A stretch of 64,000 nucleotides of DNA from Rhodospirillum sp. (GCA_013822765.1 PNKY01000002.1:434001-498000); one strand, 5' to 3'; positions 1-8,690 are shown, counted from the stretch's first letter. The notes: generated from the sequence alone by a model not told the origin. Made by a program: numbers and translations.

Positions 1-704
1 CGAATCTGCCGTTCGACCGGCCCCTGGCGCGGATGGTCGACCAGGGCCTCACCGTCAGTATGACGGAATTTATCGTCCTGCATGTGCTGGACAGCGCGCG
101 CCAGGGCCCCCGGCTGCGTGCGGCGCAGCGAGCGCGCCAATGGCTGGATCTAGATCCGGTCGCGCCCGGCACCATCGTAGTGGCCGTCCTTGGCCTCGGC
201 ACGCTCGGCGCCGACGCCGCGACGCGGCTCGTCGCGCTCGGTTTCTCGGTGCGCGGCTGGAGCCGCAGCCGCAAGGAGATCGCCGGGATCGAGAGCTTCG
301 CCGGCAGCGATGGCTTCAAGGCGTGCCTGTCCGGCGCCCACATCCTGGTCTGCCTGCTGCCGCTGACGGACGACACCCGCGGCATCCTCGGCGCGGCAGC
401 CTTCGCGCCGCTGGCGCGCGGCGCCGTTCTCATTCAGGCCGCACGCGGCGCGCACCTGGTCGAAGCCGATCTGCTGGCCGCCCTGCAATCCGGCCAGCTC
501 TCGCGCGCCGTGCTCGACGTCTTCGCTCCCGAGCCGCTGCCCGTCGATCATGTATTCTGGCGGCATCCTCAGGTGACGGTGACCCCGCACGTCGCCGCCA
601 TCACGCGACCGGGCACCGGCGCCGCCGATATCGTCGAGAATTATCGCCGCGCCCTGGCCGGCGAGACGCTCATCAACCAGGTCGATCGCGCGAAGGGATA
701 CTGA
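1..704 (+). CDS. 2-hydroxyacid dehydrogenase (glyoxylate/hydroxypyruvate reductase A-like), 5' truncated by window edge
   Basis: This is the C-terminal three quarters of a D-isomer-specific 2-hydroxyacid dehydrogenase, a soluble NAD(P)H-dependent reductase of 2-oxo acids. The frame is open from base 3 and an ATG at 33 is internal, so the true start lies before the window. Visible are the Rossmann loop VLGLGTLG with the following GWSRS stretch that sets cofactor preference, the catalytic-Arg segment AARGAHLVEADL, the FAPEPLP loop that normally holds the catalytic Glu, and the terminal HVAAIT with the catalytic His. The compact C-terminal half resembles GhrA rather than SerA. It ends 8 bases before the stop of the convergent PAP2 gene. 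Substrate (glyoxylate or hydroxypyruvate) is inferred from family only. Confidence 0.85.
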   Translation, partial: NLPFDRPLARMVDQGLTVSMTEFIVLHVLDSARQGPRLRAAQRARQWLDLDPVAPGTIVVAVLGLGTLGADAATRLVALGFSVRGWSRSRKEIAGIESFAGSDGFKACLSGAHILVCLLPLTDDTRGILGAAAFAPLARGAVLIQAARGAHLVEADLLAALQSGQLSRAVLDVFAPEPLPVDHVFWRHPQVTVTPHVAAITRPGTGAADIVENYRRALAGETLINQVDRAKGY

Positions 705-712
705 AGAAGGCG

Positions 713-1894
713 CTATGCCGTCGCGGGCGCCGTCTCGGGGCGCCAGGGAGCGTCGCTGCCCCAGAGCAGGCGGCGCACCCACCCGAGCTTCAGGAAGCGC
801 CCGACGCACCACCAGATCACCAGGGTGCCGATGGCGGCGACGTAGCCGTCGATCGCATAGTGCCAGCCCAGGTGGACCGAGCCGATTTGCACGATGAAGG
901 TGAACAGCATCAGCAGATGGCCCAGTTTTCGATTATGTGCGTAGCCGACCAGTGCAAAGGACAGCGAGGTCGCAATATGCATGCTTGGCATCGCCGTGAT
1001 GCCGCCGAGGGTCGCCAGTCCATTCTTGACGTACGAGCTCCAGAGCTGCTCCTGCACGTCGAGAGCCATCACCGGCACGACTTGGTTGGCGGCATGGAGG
1101 TAGTCCATCAACGGCTGGAACGGGCTCGCGAGGCCCGTCACCCGGGCATAGTAGACGGGTCCTGCCGACGACAGCACGATCGCCAGGAAGTTGCCCAGGA
1201 TCGCCCAGATCAGGATAAAGGTCAGGAAGAACTGCATGCGGGTATGCGGCCGTGTCAGGCTGCCGCTCTGCCACAGGAACATGCCGAACATCAGCAAGAA
1301 CCATAGGTGATAGACGCCGTTGATCGCGGCCGTGATGTACGGGTTGCTCAGCAAGGGATGCAGGATTTCCCAGGGATTCATGCCGCCGTGGAGTGCCCGG
1401 TCGATCTCAGCGAGCCGCACGTCCCAGTGCCAAGGCTGGATGTTCGGCAGCAGGATGCGGAAATAGGCGAAGGCCGAGCCGAAGAACGGAAACAGCAGAA
1501 GGACTGGCAGCGCCGTAAAGATGCGTCGAGCAGTCAGAAATCGTATGGCGGCCTGCGCCAGATAGAGGGTCAGCGCCTTCGGCCGGATCCAAATCATCAC
1601 ATAGACGCCATAGATGCACGCCGGAAAGGCCAGCGTCGCCGCGCTCATCATCAGGAAAAAGCGATAGCCAAAAGCCGGCTCGAACGGCGTTTCGACGCCC
1701 ATCAGGGCCGGCAGATATAGTTCCGCTGCAACGTAGAGCGCGATCAGTCCGGTGAACAGGATGTGGACGCGGGACGAACGCAGAGCTTCGGCGGCTGCCG
1801 AGCGCCATGTGCCGGCGAACCACACTGCGAGACGGTCACCGGGGGACCGGCTGCCGGAGAGTTCGGGGCGTGAAATCAAGGATTCGATCGTCAT
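713..1894 (-). CDS. PAP2-superfamily integral membrane protein (inositolphosphotransferase/phosphatase-like)
   Basis: A 393-residue multi-spanning membrane protein with about eight hydrophobic segments. The C-terminal half carries the PAP2 signature: AMPSMHIA (His306) and, after one transmembrane span, GWHYAIDG (His345, Asp349), the two catalytic blocks of the subgroup that includes Aur1/Ipt1-like lipid phosphotransferases (PAP2_3). The expected reaction is transfer or hydrolysis of a phosphoryl group on a lipid at the membrane face; the substrate cannot be read from sequence. I chose the ATG at 1894 because GAGGGC lies about 7 bases upstream; an in-frame ATG at 1924 lacks such a site. It converges with the preceding dehydrogenase. 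Confidence 0.8.
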   Translation of the reverse strand: MTIESLISRPELSGSRSPGDRLAVWFAGTWRSAAAEALRSSRVHILFTGLIALYVAAELYLPALMGVETPFEPAFGYRFFLMMSAATLAFPACIYGVYVMIWIRPKALTLYLAQAAIRFLTARRIFTALPVLLLFPFFGSAFAYFRILLPNIQPWHWDVRLAEIDRALHGGMNPWEILHPLLSNPYITAAINGVYHLWFLLMFGMFLWQSGSLTRPHTRMQFFLTFILIWAILGNFLAIVLSSAGPVYYARVTGLASPFQPLMDYLHAANQVVPVMALDVQEQLWSSYVKNGLATLGGITAMPSMHIATSLSFALVGYAHNRKLGHLLMLFTFIVQIGSVHLGWHYAIDGYVAAIGTLVIWWCVGRFLKLGWVRRLLWGSDAPWRPETAPATA

Positions 1895-2154
1895 GAATAG
1901 CCCTCGAAAATCCAGCAATTGCACTTGTGTCCTGAGGCCGGGACGAGCTCGTGCAAACGGGGCTGGCTCCCGGTCCGGCGCATGCTAGCGACGGGTCCGT
2001 TAAGACAGGGCTAACGATTGCGGTTCAATGCATTGACAAGGCTGGGAACCTTCGTGGTCCGCACGCCGCGCAGATCGTCCTGCAATTGAGGCGATTTCTT
2101 GCGATCCGGCGGCGCTTCGATATTGCGCCGAAGTCCAACCATGACGAAGGAGAG

Positions 2155-2183
2155 CGGTGAGCCAATCGCCCGCCGGCTCACCG
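2155..2183 (-). other. Hairpin across the stop codon of the GntR gene
   Basis: A perfect 9-bp inverted repeat (CGGTGAGCC / GGCTCACCG) with an 11-base loop spans the TGA stop of the upstream-lying GntR gene. There is no T-run after it, so it is at best a weak or Rho-assisted terminator. The rest of the gap 1895-2177 holds no gene I can support; a short stretch at 2130-2150 resembles one half of the dispersed palindromic repeat. Confidence 0.3.
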
Positions 2184-2921
2184 TGGCTTGCGATAGCCTT
2201 CGGCGCGGGCGAGCATCATGGAGATGTGATTGCGCCGGATCATGCCGAGCGCGTCGAAGTCGTTGACCGCGAGCGCGCGCATCGATTCCTCGACCTCGTA
2301 ATAGAAATACTGGATCTCTTGCCGCACGTCGGCCTTGGCCAGCCAGCCGTACCAGTAGCGGTCGGTCTGGGTGTAGAGCTGATCCTGGAACTGGCGCAGG
2401 AACGAATTGCCGATGACGTTGTTGAGCCGCGCGAAGAAGCGGTCGCACAGGTCGGCGTATTCGCCGATCTCCGGATCGGTCTTGCTGGCCAGGACCTCCG
2501 TCAACCGCTGCTTCACGGCGTTGAGCTCGGCGAGGTCGGCCTTGGAAAGTGGCCGCGGCGAGAGCCGGCCGATCAGCGTCGCCAGCGCCATGCGCAGCTC
2601 GTAGATGTCCTGCAGCTCGGCATCGTCGACCTTGGTCACGCGGATGCCGACGCCGTTCTTCACCTCGACCAGCCCTTCGACCGCGAGGCGATGCAGCGCC
2701 TGGCGCACCGGCGTGCGCGAGACCTCGAACTCCTGGGCGATCTCCGCTTCGGTCAGGCGGTCCCCGGGAGCGTATTGCCGGGTGGCGATGCGCTGGCGCA
2801 GCACGTCGTAGACGCGCATCGAATTGTCGCCGTGGCGCGCCGGCGCGTGCCGCTGCGGCGTTACGCCCCGGCCGGCGGTCGTTTCCTGCGCTGCAAGTTT
2901 GTTTCCCCGCTTGGTGCTCAT
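2178..2921 (-). CDS. GntR-family transcriptional regulator (FCD/FadR subfamily)
   Basis: A 247-residue DNA-binding regulator. The winged HTH covers roughly residues 35-97 (LTEAEIAQEFEVSRTPVRQAL is the recognition part, quoted here as residues 57-76) and an all-helical FCD ligand-binding domain follows from about 100 to 235. FCD regulators usually respond to carboxylic acids and repress neighbouring catabolic genes. I prefer the ATG at 2921, with GGAG/GGGG upstream, over in-frame starts at 2951 and 3086 that would add a tail not expected in the family. It is divergent from the PAS protein at 3030, with about 108 bp between them, so it may control that gene and itself. Ligand unknown. Confidence 0.88.
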   Translation of the reverse strand: MSTKRGNKLAAQETTAGRGVTPQRHAPARHGDNSMRVYDVLRQRIATRQYAPGDRLTEAEIAQEFEVSRTPVRQALHRLAVEGLVEVKNGVGIRVTKVDDAELQDIYELRMALATLIGRLSPRPLSKADLAELNAVKQRLTEVLASKTDPEIGEYADLCDRFFARLNNVIGNSFLRQFQDQLYTQTDRYWYGWLAKADVRQEIQYFYYEVEESMRALAVNDFDALGMIRRNHISMMLARAEGYRKPR

Positions 2922-3029
2922 CAATCCCCGCGCTCCTCGAGGGGCGCTCATAGCAGGGCGCGCCGGGGGAAGCCAGAAATTAACCGGTCGGCCGGGACAA
3001 TAGCCCGGTATCCGTATCGGTAGGAGCAG

Positions 3030-3479
3030 ATGGCGGATTTCGCCGCGGCGATCCAGAGCGACGTGCTGCGCCGGCTGGTGGCGCACTGGTCGCAGATGCG
3101 CGGCGAGCGCCGCATGCCGGCGCGCGCCGACTTCGATCCGCTGGCGGTGCGCTATGCCCTCGGCTACCTAAGCCTGATCGAGGTTCATCGCGATCCGCTG
3201 CGCTTCTATTTCCGGCTCGACGGCACCAAGCAGGTGGAGCTGTTCGGCGTCGATTGCACGGGCCGCTACCTGCACGACGCCATGCCGCCGGATCACGTGG
3301 CGCTGGCCACCGCGTCCTACTCGAACGTTATCGAGCGTCGCGAGCCGAGCTACCTCCGCCGGCAAATCGCCTTCCACGAGCGGCTGATCGAATACGAGGC
3401 GGTCATCCTGCCGTTCTCGAACGACGGCGAGCGGGTCGACTTGCTGATGACAGGGATTGTGCCGGATCGGCCGTTATAG
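3030..3479 (+). CDS. PAS-domain protein (PAS_5 family)
   Basis: A 149-residue single-domain protein. The pattern LAHW-type helix then 'MPARADFDPLAVRYALGYL' and 'LRFYFRLDGTKQVELFG' is characteristic of the alphaproteobacterial PAS_5 family, small stand-alone sensory proteins whose cofactor and partner are mostly unknown. The start is well supported by TAGGAG seven to eight bases upstream. It reads away from the GntR regulator and is followed by about 195 bp with no supported gene before the lipoprotein at 3675. Confidence 0.8.
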   Translation: MADFAAAIQSDVLRRLVAHWSQMRGERRMPARADFDPLAVRYALGYLSLIEVHRDPLRFYFRLDGTKQVELFGVDCTGRYLHDAMPPDHVALATASYSNVIERREPSYLRRQIAFHERLIEYEAVILPFSNDGERVDLLMTGIVPDRPL

Positions 3480-3674
3480 GGCGTCGGGTGGCGGACTGTG
3501 AGGGACGTCACTTTCAGGTCGCCGGGGAAAGGGCATATTGGAGTGTGACCTTTCACCGGAACCTGAGACTGATCACCGAGTTGTGTGTGTCGAATCTGAT
3601 CGGGCCACTGATATTGGATGCGGGAAACCGGGGCGCCCCGCGGGGAAGCGTCCTGTAAATCGAGAGAGGATGAG

Positions 3675-4055
3675 ATGAAAAGGTTTTTGACCGTGGCGGT
3701 GGCGATGGCGACCCTGGCGGGCTGCGCCCAGACTTACCAGCCGGTGGTCGATACGAAGGGCCACGATTCGGCCCGCTATCAGCAGGATCTCTATGAGTGC
3801 CGTCAGTATGCCGAGCAGGTGAGCCCGGCCGGCCAGGCCGCCGTCGGCGGTTTGGGTGGTGCAGCGGCGGGCGCCGCGCTTGGCGCAATCACCGGTGCGC
3901 TGGTCGGTGGCGTCAGCGCCGGCTCAGGCGCTGCGCTCGGTGCTGCCACCGGCGGCGCGGTCGGCGTCGGCGCCGGCGCCTACAAGGGCGTCAATGAGCA
4001 GCAGCAGGTGATCGATAATTGCCTGCGCGGCCGCGGCTACAACGTTCTGAACTAA
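3675..4055 (+). CDS. Glycine-zipper outer-membrane lipoprotein
   Basis: A 126-residue predicted lipoprotein: basic start, hydrophobic segment, then lipobox LAGC with the acylated Cys at about residue 18. Residues 55-105 form a glycine/alanine-rich zipper (GGLGGAAAGAALGAITGALV and following) that typically packs as paired transmembrane-like helices in the outer membrane. Cysteines in the YECRQYA and NCLRGRGY motifs flank the zipper and could form a disulphide. An in-frame upstream ATG at 3618 would bury the signal peptide, and GAGAGGA precedes the ATG at 3675, so 3675 is used. A strong terminator follows. Specific role unknown; envelope stabilisation is a family-level guess. Confidence 0.82.
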   Translation: MKRFLTVAVAMATLAGCAQTYQPVVDTKGHDSARYQQDLYECRQYAEQVSPAGQAAVGGLGGAAAGAALGAITGALVGGVSAGSGAALGAATGGAVGVGAGAYKGVNEQQQVIDNCLRGRGYNVLN

Positions 4056-4076
4056 ACGCAATCCGATCAGGTGCCA

Positions 4077-4111
4077 AGCCCCGGTCGTCGCGAGACGGCC
4101 GGGGCTTTCTC
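4077..4111 (+). terminator. Intrinsic terminator after the lipoprotein gene
   Basis: A 13-bp stem (AGCCCCGGTCGTC / GACGGCCGGGGCT, one T-G wobble) closes on a GCGA tetraloop at 4077-4106 and is followed by TTCTC. It lies 21 bases after the stop codon. Confidence 0.85.
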
Positions 4112-4193
4112 ATGGCCTGCAAGGTTTTCTTAACGCGGCCAGCACTAGGCTTTCTGGACTAATTGGGGAATTTCCGATGTCCAGGACAATCGC

Positions 4194-4685
4194 ATGGCAC
4201 GCGCGCTGATCATCGCCGTCGCCGTCCTCTTGGGGGCGGCGAGCGTCTGGTTCTTGGTTCCCACGGTTCCGCTCGCCAAGGTCACGGCGGTGCAAACATC
4301 GTCGAACCTGCCGACCTCCAAGGAGATCGTCGGCAAGCCCGTCCGTCCAGGCGGCCCGATGAGTGCCGAAAAGCGCCATGCCCGGGCCGAGCAGCTGATC
4401 GGCGAGCCGTTCAAATACATCAGCAAGGACGAGGTCCATAGCAAAGGCTGGTTTACCGAGCACGGTGTGCAGGTGATCGAGCGTGCGATGGACGAGTGCT
4501 ATCTCATGGGCGAAGGCGACCTGTTCTGGCAGCACGTCAAGGAGACCGCCGACAGCGACCTGCTGGAGATGGACGAAGAGGAGCAAGTCGCACACTTCAA
4601 GGCGGTTCGGCCGACCTTCACGCAGTTGCACAACTGCACCAACGCCAAGCGCGCCTACGACGCGCTGTTCGAAGCCCAGGGCTGA
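4194..4685 (+). CDS. Hypothetical protein with N-terminal membrane anchor or signal
   Basis: A 163-residue protein I do not recognise. Residues 1-27 form a hydrophobic helix with no obvious cleavage site (anchor or uncleaved signal), then a polar, acidic region rich in Glu/Asp and His. Three cysteines occur outside the helix region (DECYLMG and HNCTNAK motifs), which would allow a periplasmic disulphide. There is a short unstructured segment (KPVRPGGPMSAEKRHAR) after the anchor. It stands alone between a terminator and the pyrophosphatase gene, 74 bp away. No function is proposed. Confidence 0.65.
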   Translation: MARALIIAVAVLLGAASVWFLVPTVPLAKVTAVQTSSNLPTSKEIVGKPVRPGGPMSAEKRHARAEQLIGEPFKYISKDEVHSKGWFTEHGVQVIERAMDECYLMGEGDLFWQHVKETADSDLLEMDEEEQVAHFKAVRPTFTQLHNCTNAKRAYDALFEAQG

Positions 4686-4759
4686 TTGCGGCAATTCCGC
4701 CGGTTGCGGCTTGCACCGGTTTCTGTATGTTCCCGCCCAATCGAGCGGGAGTGCAGCCC

Positions 4760-5290
4760 ATGGACCTTTCCAAGATCAAGACCGGTGAAAACCCACCCTA
4801 CGACGTGAACGTGGTGATCGAGATTCCGCTCGGCGGGAACCCGGTCAAATACGAGCTCGATAAGGCGTCCGGCGCCATGTACGTGGACCGGTTCCTCTAC
4901 ACGGCGATGTTCTATCCCGGCAACTACGGATTCATCCCGCACACGCTGGCGGCGGATGGCGATCCGATGGACGTCATCGTGCTCGGCCCGACCGCGGTAG
5001 TGCCGGGCGCGGTGGTGCGCTCGCGCCCCGTCGGCGCGCTGCTCATGGAAGACGAGGCCGGCGGCGACGAGAAGATCATCGCGGTGCCGGTCGACAAGCT
5101 GCATCCCTACTACGCCAACGTCGGATCCTATCGCGACCTGCCGGAAGTGCTGCGCGAGCAGGTGCAGCACTTCTTCACCCACTACAAGGACCTCGAGAAG
5201 GGCAAGTGGGTGAAGGTGTCGCGCTGGGCCGACCCGGAAGAAGCATGCGAGCTGATCCGGCAATCCATCGCCGCTTTCGGCAAGGCGTGA
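4760..5290 (+). CDS. ppa: Inorganic pyrophosphatase (family I)
   Basis: A 176-residue cytosolic enzyme hydrolysing pyrophosphate to two phosphates, pulling biosynthetic reactions forward. The diagnostic D-x-D-P-x-D metal site appears as DGDPMD (Asp66, Asp68, Asp71); the substrate-binding Lys/Glu in VKYELDK and YPGNYGFIPHT are also present. Length matches bacterial family I enzymes. The ATG at 4760 has CGGGAG about 8 bases upstream. The next gene begins 3 bases after the stop, implying one transcript with the APH-like kinase. Confidence 0.96.
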   Translation: MDLSKIKTGENPPYDVNVVIEIPLGGNPVKYELDKASGAMYVDRFLYTAMFYPGNYGFIPHTLAADGDPMDVIVLGPTAVVPGAVVRSRPVGALLMEDEAGGDEKIIAVPVDKLHPYYANVGSYRDLPEVLREQVQHFFTHYKDLEKGKWVKVSRWADPEEACELIRQSIAAFGKA

Positions 5291-5293
5291 ATC

Positions 5294-6319
5294 TTGCTGC
5301 CGCGTCAGTCCGTCAAGGCGCTCTCGGGCTTCGTGCGCGCGGCGGCGCAGGCGGATCGCGCCGACATCACGATCGAGCGCGCGTTGCCGGGCGATGCGGG
5401 ACGCGCGCATTGCCTGATCGCTGCGGACATTGTGGGCGGCCCGCTGGCCGGGCGCCGGACCTTGGTGTTGCGCGGCCAGAGCGATGATCGCGAGACGACC
5501 AGCGCCGAGGAGTTCGCGATTCGCCAGGTCGCCTTTGGTGCGGGGCTGACGACGCCGGAGCCGCTGTGGCTGGAGCCGAACGGCGATGTCCTCGGCAATC
5601 CCTTCATGATTCTTCGCTTTGCGGGCGGCACAGCGGACGCCGCGGTTCTGCAGGAAGAGCTCTCGGTGGAGGAGGGTGATCGCCTCGCTTATCGCTTGGG
5701 CCAGGAGCTCGCGCGCTTGCATGCCGTTCGCCTGGAACAGACGCCGGCCGGCATTGCGTTTCTGCCGCGGCCGGATGCGGACTGGATGCAGCAACGCACT
5801 GCCGTCTGGCGCGCCGCGCTGGATGGCATTGCGACGCCGCAGCCGTGTTTCGAATGGGCGATCAATTGGCTCGCCGATCATGCGCCGAAGGTCGAGCGCT
5901 TCGCGCTGTGTCATCGCGACCTGCGCCTCGGCAACTTCGCGGCGGAAGGCGAGAAGCTGACTGGCATCTTCGATCTCGAACTGGCGGGCTGGAGCGACCC
6001 GATGGAGGATCTCGGCTGGCTCACCGCGCGCGGCGCGCGGCGCGGCTTGCCGGATCGCGAAGCCGGTGGCATCGGCAGCCGCGAAGCGCTCTATGACGGC
6101 TATCGCGAGATCGCGGGCGATGAGGTCGACGACCGCCGCGTGCGCTACTGGGAGATCGCCGCCGCTGTCCGGCAAGGCATCGCGGCGCTGCAGCGCGCGG
6201 CGCAGCCAGGGGGCGATGTAGAGCAGGGGCTGGCAGCCAGGCTCGACGGCCTGCAGTCGCTCGAGGCCGAATACGATCTGCTGTTCGAGATCGAGCAATT
6301 CAGCGCGGAGGCGGCGTGA
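5294..6319 (+). CDS. Aminoglycoside-phosphotransferase-like (APH) kinase family protein
   Basis: A 341-residue protein of the APH/choline-kinase fold. The Brenner-type catalytic loop is CHRDLRLGNF (Asp and Asn for catalysis and Mg2+) and the Mg-binding DFD-like loop is FDLELAGWSDPMEDLGWL. The usual substrates of non-resistance members are small hydroxyl compounds or acyl-CoA-linked metabolites; in many proteobacteria this subfamily sits with a DUF6285 protein and an acyl-CoA dehydrogenase. Here it is followed by the DUF6285-like gene with a TGATG overlap, but no dehydrogenase is adjacent. The start is a TTG three bases after ppa; a GTG slightly downstream is possible. It is not evidence of antibiotic resistance. 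Confidence 0.8.
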   Translation: MLPRQSVKALSGFVRAAAQADRADITIERALPGDAGRAHCLIAADIVGGPLAGRRTLVLRGQSDDRETTSAEEFAIRQVAFGAGLTTPEPLWLEPNGDVLGNPFMILRFAGGTADAAVLQEELSVEEGDRLAYRLGQELARLHAVRLEQTPAGIAFLPRPDADWMQQRTAVWRAALDGIATPQPCFEWAINWLADHAPKVERFALCHRDLRLGNFAAEGEKLTGIFDLELAGWSDPMEDLGWLTARGARRGLPDREAGGIGSREALYDGYREIAGDEVDDRRVRYWEIAAAVRQGIAALQRAAQPGGDVEQGLAARLDGLQSLEAEYDLLFEIEQFSAEAA

Positions 6320-6729
6320 TGGCGCGGTCTCCACTTCTGCCCGACAGCCCGGAAGAGCTGCTCCAGCGCGCGATCGAGACCTTGCGCGCGCGCCTGTTGC
6401 CGCACACGGCTGACACGCCGGATCACGCCGCCGCGCTCAGCGCGCTGCGCGCGCTCGCGATCGCGCAGGCGGAACTGGCGAGCGATCCGGCGATCGCAGG
6501 CCGCGAGCTGGCGGAGATCGAAGGGCTGCTGGGCCGCGCGTTCGACGGCGATGCATCGGCGGCGCGCCGTGCTCTCGCCGCCGCAATCCGCGCGCGCAGC
6601 CTGCCGGAGGATGGTCCGACCCAGGTGCGCCTGCGCGATCACCTGCTGAAGGCGACCGCCAACCGGCTGCGCCTCACCAATCCCAAATACATGACGCGGC
6701 GAAAGCGGCGGGCGGAATCCTCGTACTAG
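6319..6729 (+). CDS. DUF6285-like protein
   Basis: A 136-residue, mostly alpha-helical protein, rich in Ala, Arg and Leu. It opens with LPDSPEELLQRAIETLRARL and ends in a basic tail (TNPKYMTRRKRRAESSY). This matches the small protein that regularly follows the phosphotransferase above in acyl-CoA gene clusters; its biochemical role is unknown. ATG 6319 overlaps the preceding stop (TGATG), so translation is probably coupled. About 264 bases without a supported gene follow. Confidence 0.65.
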   Translation: MARSPLLPDSPEELLQRAIETLRARLLPHTADTPDHAAALSALRALAIAQAELASDPAIAGRELAEIEGLLGRAFDGDASAARRALAAAIRARSLPEDGPTQVRLRDHLLKATANRLRLTNPKYMTRRKRRAESSY

Positions 6730-6993
6730 CCGCCTGTTTCGCGCCAACTCCTTGAGATACTTGGAAATTGCCCGAGCAGCGTCGTCCGGTCGGCCGTCCA
6801 GGTCGGCGAGAGACCGCAGCGCGTCCGATCCCGCCTGCGCCTCGTAGCTGTGGTGCGGGTCACATCGACCGGTGCGGCCCTCTTGGCAGTCCGCGGCGCG
6901 CTCAGCTATTGATGAATGCGAGCGGTCGTCTCGGGAGGCGCGCCGCATCGACCTGGACCCAGCGTCCTGAGTCCAAACCAAAGAGGGATTGTC

Positions 6994-7794
6994 ATGAAAG
7001 CGATGTTGAAAGGCGCATTGGTCGCCCTTGGCCTTGCCGCGACTATGGCGATGGGCATGCAGGCCGCAAGCGCGGCGGACGATTCGTTGCTGCAGAAGAT
7101 CCTGAACCGCGGAACGCTGCGAGTCGGCACCACCGGCGACTACCCGCCGTACTCGGAGCTTGATCAGGCCAACAACACCTACAAGGGCTACGAGATCGAC
7201 GTGGTGACCCAGCTCGCCGCCGATCTCGGCGTGAAGGTCGAGTTCGTGCCGACCAGCTGGGATACGCTCGGCGCCGGCATCGCGGCCGACAAATACGACA
7301 TCTGCGCCTCCGGCATCACCATGACGTTGGAGCGCCTCAAGAGCGTCGCGTTCTCCGATCCTTATCTCGACTCGCCGCTGGTGCCGCTGATCCTCAAGAA
7401 GGACGAGGGCAAGTTCGCCAGCTGGCGCGACATGGACAAGGCAGGCGTGAAGCTGGCGGTGATGGCCGGCACCTCGGCTGAGGAATCCGCCAAGAAGAGC
7501 TTCACCAAGGCGGAGATCGTGTCGATCACGGCGCCCGCGCTCGACTACCAGGAGCTGCTGGCCGGCCGCGTCACTGCGGCGATCACCGACACCATCTTCA
7601 TCAAGAAGGCGCTGGCGCAGTACGAGAAGGACTTCGCGGTGGTGGACATCGATCACCCGATCGAAGGCCAGCCCATCAGCATGATGACCCTGCAAGGCGA
7701 CCAGGTGTGGCTCAACTGGGTCAACACCTGGGTCGATCTCAAGAAGCAGTCCGGCTTCTTCGACAGCCTGTTCCAGAAGTGGATGGCGGGTTGA
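6994..7794 (+). CDS. ABC transporter periplasmic amino-acid-binding protein (PheC/cyclohexadienyl dehydratase-like)
   Basis: A 266-residue solute-binding protein of family 3. A signal peptide of about 28 residues ends at ASA-ADD. The mature part starts with the classic 'RGTLRVGTTGDYPPYSE' ligand-binding strand, followed by GYEIDVVTQLA and the domain-crossing hinge. These proteins capture polar amino acids in the periplasm; some relatives are periplasmic cyclohexadienyl dehydratases, so an enzymatic role is an alternative. AGAGGGA precedes the ATG by about 6 bases. A permease gene follows 34 bases downstream, but no ATPase gene is adjacent. Confidence 0.85.
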   Translation: MKAMLKGALVALGLAATMAMGMQAASAADDSLLQKILNRGTLRVGTTGDYPPYSELDQANNTYKGYEIDVVTQLAADLGVKVEFVPTSWDTLGAGIAADKYDICASGITMTLERLKSVAFSDPYLDSPLVPLILKKDEGKFASWRDMDKAGVKLAVMAGTSAEESAKKSFTKAEIVSITAPALDYQELLAGRVTAAITDTIFIKKALAQYEKDFAVVDIDHPIEGQPISMMTLQGDQVWLNWVNTWVDLKKQSGFFDSLFQKWMAG

Positions 7795-7828
7795 GAGCAT
7801 TGAGCTGAGCGGGGGAGGAGCCGCAGCG

Positions 7829-8647
7829 GTGGCTCCCCCTCACTCAAGCTTTTCTCCACGATACGGAGAAGGGCTCGGCACCCGCTGGATCCTTCTCGGC
7901 GCCGCCGCGCTCGCGCTGACCGGCTGCGGAAATTGGGCGGTGCTGATGCCGACCAATCCGAACGGGCAGAAGCATCTGCTGTTACTGCTCTCCGGCATTC
8001 CCCTCACGCTGCTGATCTCGTTCTATTCGATCATCTTCGGTTCGATCATCGGTCTCAGCGGCGCCTTGATGCTGCGCAGCCGGCACCGGGCGCTGCGCTG
8101 GTTTGCTGCCGGATACGTCGACCTGTTCCGCAAGCTGCCGCTCTACGTGGTGCTGCTGTGGATCTATTTCGGCTTCCCGACCGCGTTGCGCGATGTCCCC
8201 GACGAAATCAAGTCCATGCCGGTGGTCTCGCTGTTCGCCCACATGACGGCGGTGACGGCTGCAACCATCGGCCTCTCGCTGAACGCCGGTGCGTTCCTGA
8301 TCGAGGTGTTCCGCGCCGGCATCGAAAGCGTGTCCAGGGGGCAGGTCGATGCCGCCTACAGCTTCGGCATGTCGCGCGCCGTCGCGATGCGCCGCATCGT
8401 GCTACCGCAGGCGCTGCGCCGCATGCTGCCGCCGACCGTCAACCAGTATATCTCGGTGGTGAAGGACTCCTCGCTCGCCGGCGCGATCGGCGTGCTGGAG
8501 ATCACGCGCCAGTCGACGCTTCTTCAGACGCAGATCCTGCACGCGCTGGAGATCTACACCTTCCTCGGCGTGCAGTATTTCGTGATCCTCACCGTGTTGA
8601 CCTGGCTGGCGCGCTACCTCGAGCGCAAGTTCCCGCAATACAGCTGA
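7829..8647 (+). CDS. ABC transporter permease, polar amino-acid family (HisM/GlnP type)
   Basis: A 272-residue inner-membrane permease with about five transmembrane helices after an extended N-terminus. The cytoplasmic coupling loop that docks the ATPase is clear: 'EVFRAGIESVSRGQVDAA' through IVLPQALRRMLPP. It should form the channel for the amino acid delivered by the preceding binding protein. The GTG start at 7829 is uncertain: the first 20 residues derive from a palindromic, repeat-like stretch (TTCTCC...GGAGAA at about 7852-7870), and a later start is possible. The segment LALTGCGN resembles a lipobox, which would be unusual for a permease. The partner ATPase must come from elsewhere. 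Confidence 0.82.
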   Translation: MAPPHSSFSPRYGEGLGTRWILLGAAALALTGCGNWAVLMPTNPNGQKHLLLLLSGIPLTLLISFYSIIFGSIIGLSGALMLRSRHRALRWFAAGYVDLFRKLPLYVVLLWIYFGFPTALRDVPDEIKSMPVVSLFAHMTAVTAATIGLSLNAGAFLIEVFRAGIESVSRGQVDAAYSFGMSRAVAMRRIVLPQALRRMLPPTVNQYISVVKDSSLAGAIGVLEITRQSTLLQTQILHALEIYTFLGVQYFVILTVLTWLARYLERKFPQYS

Positions 8648-8690
8648 CGTGCGCCGCTCGACTTCTGAAGCGTACGCTCGTTCCGAGCAC

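Noticed and set aside
5294..6319. Aminoglycoside resistance gene
   Set aside because: It only shares the APH fold; context with a DUF6285-like gene points to a metabolic kinase.
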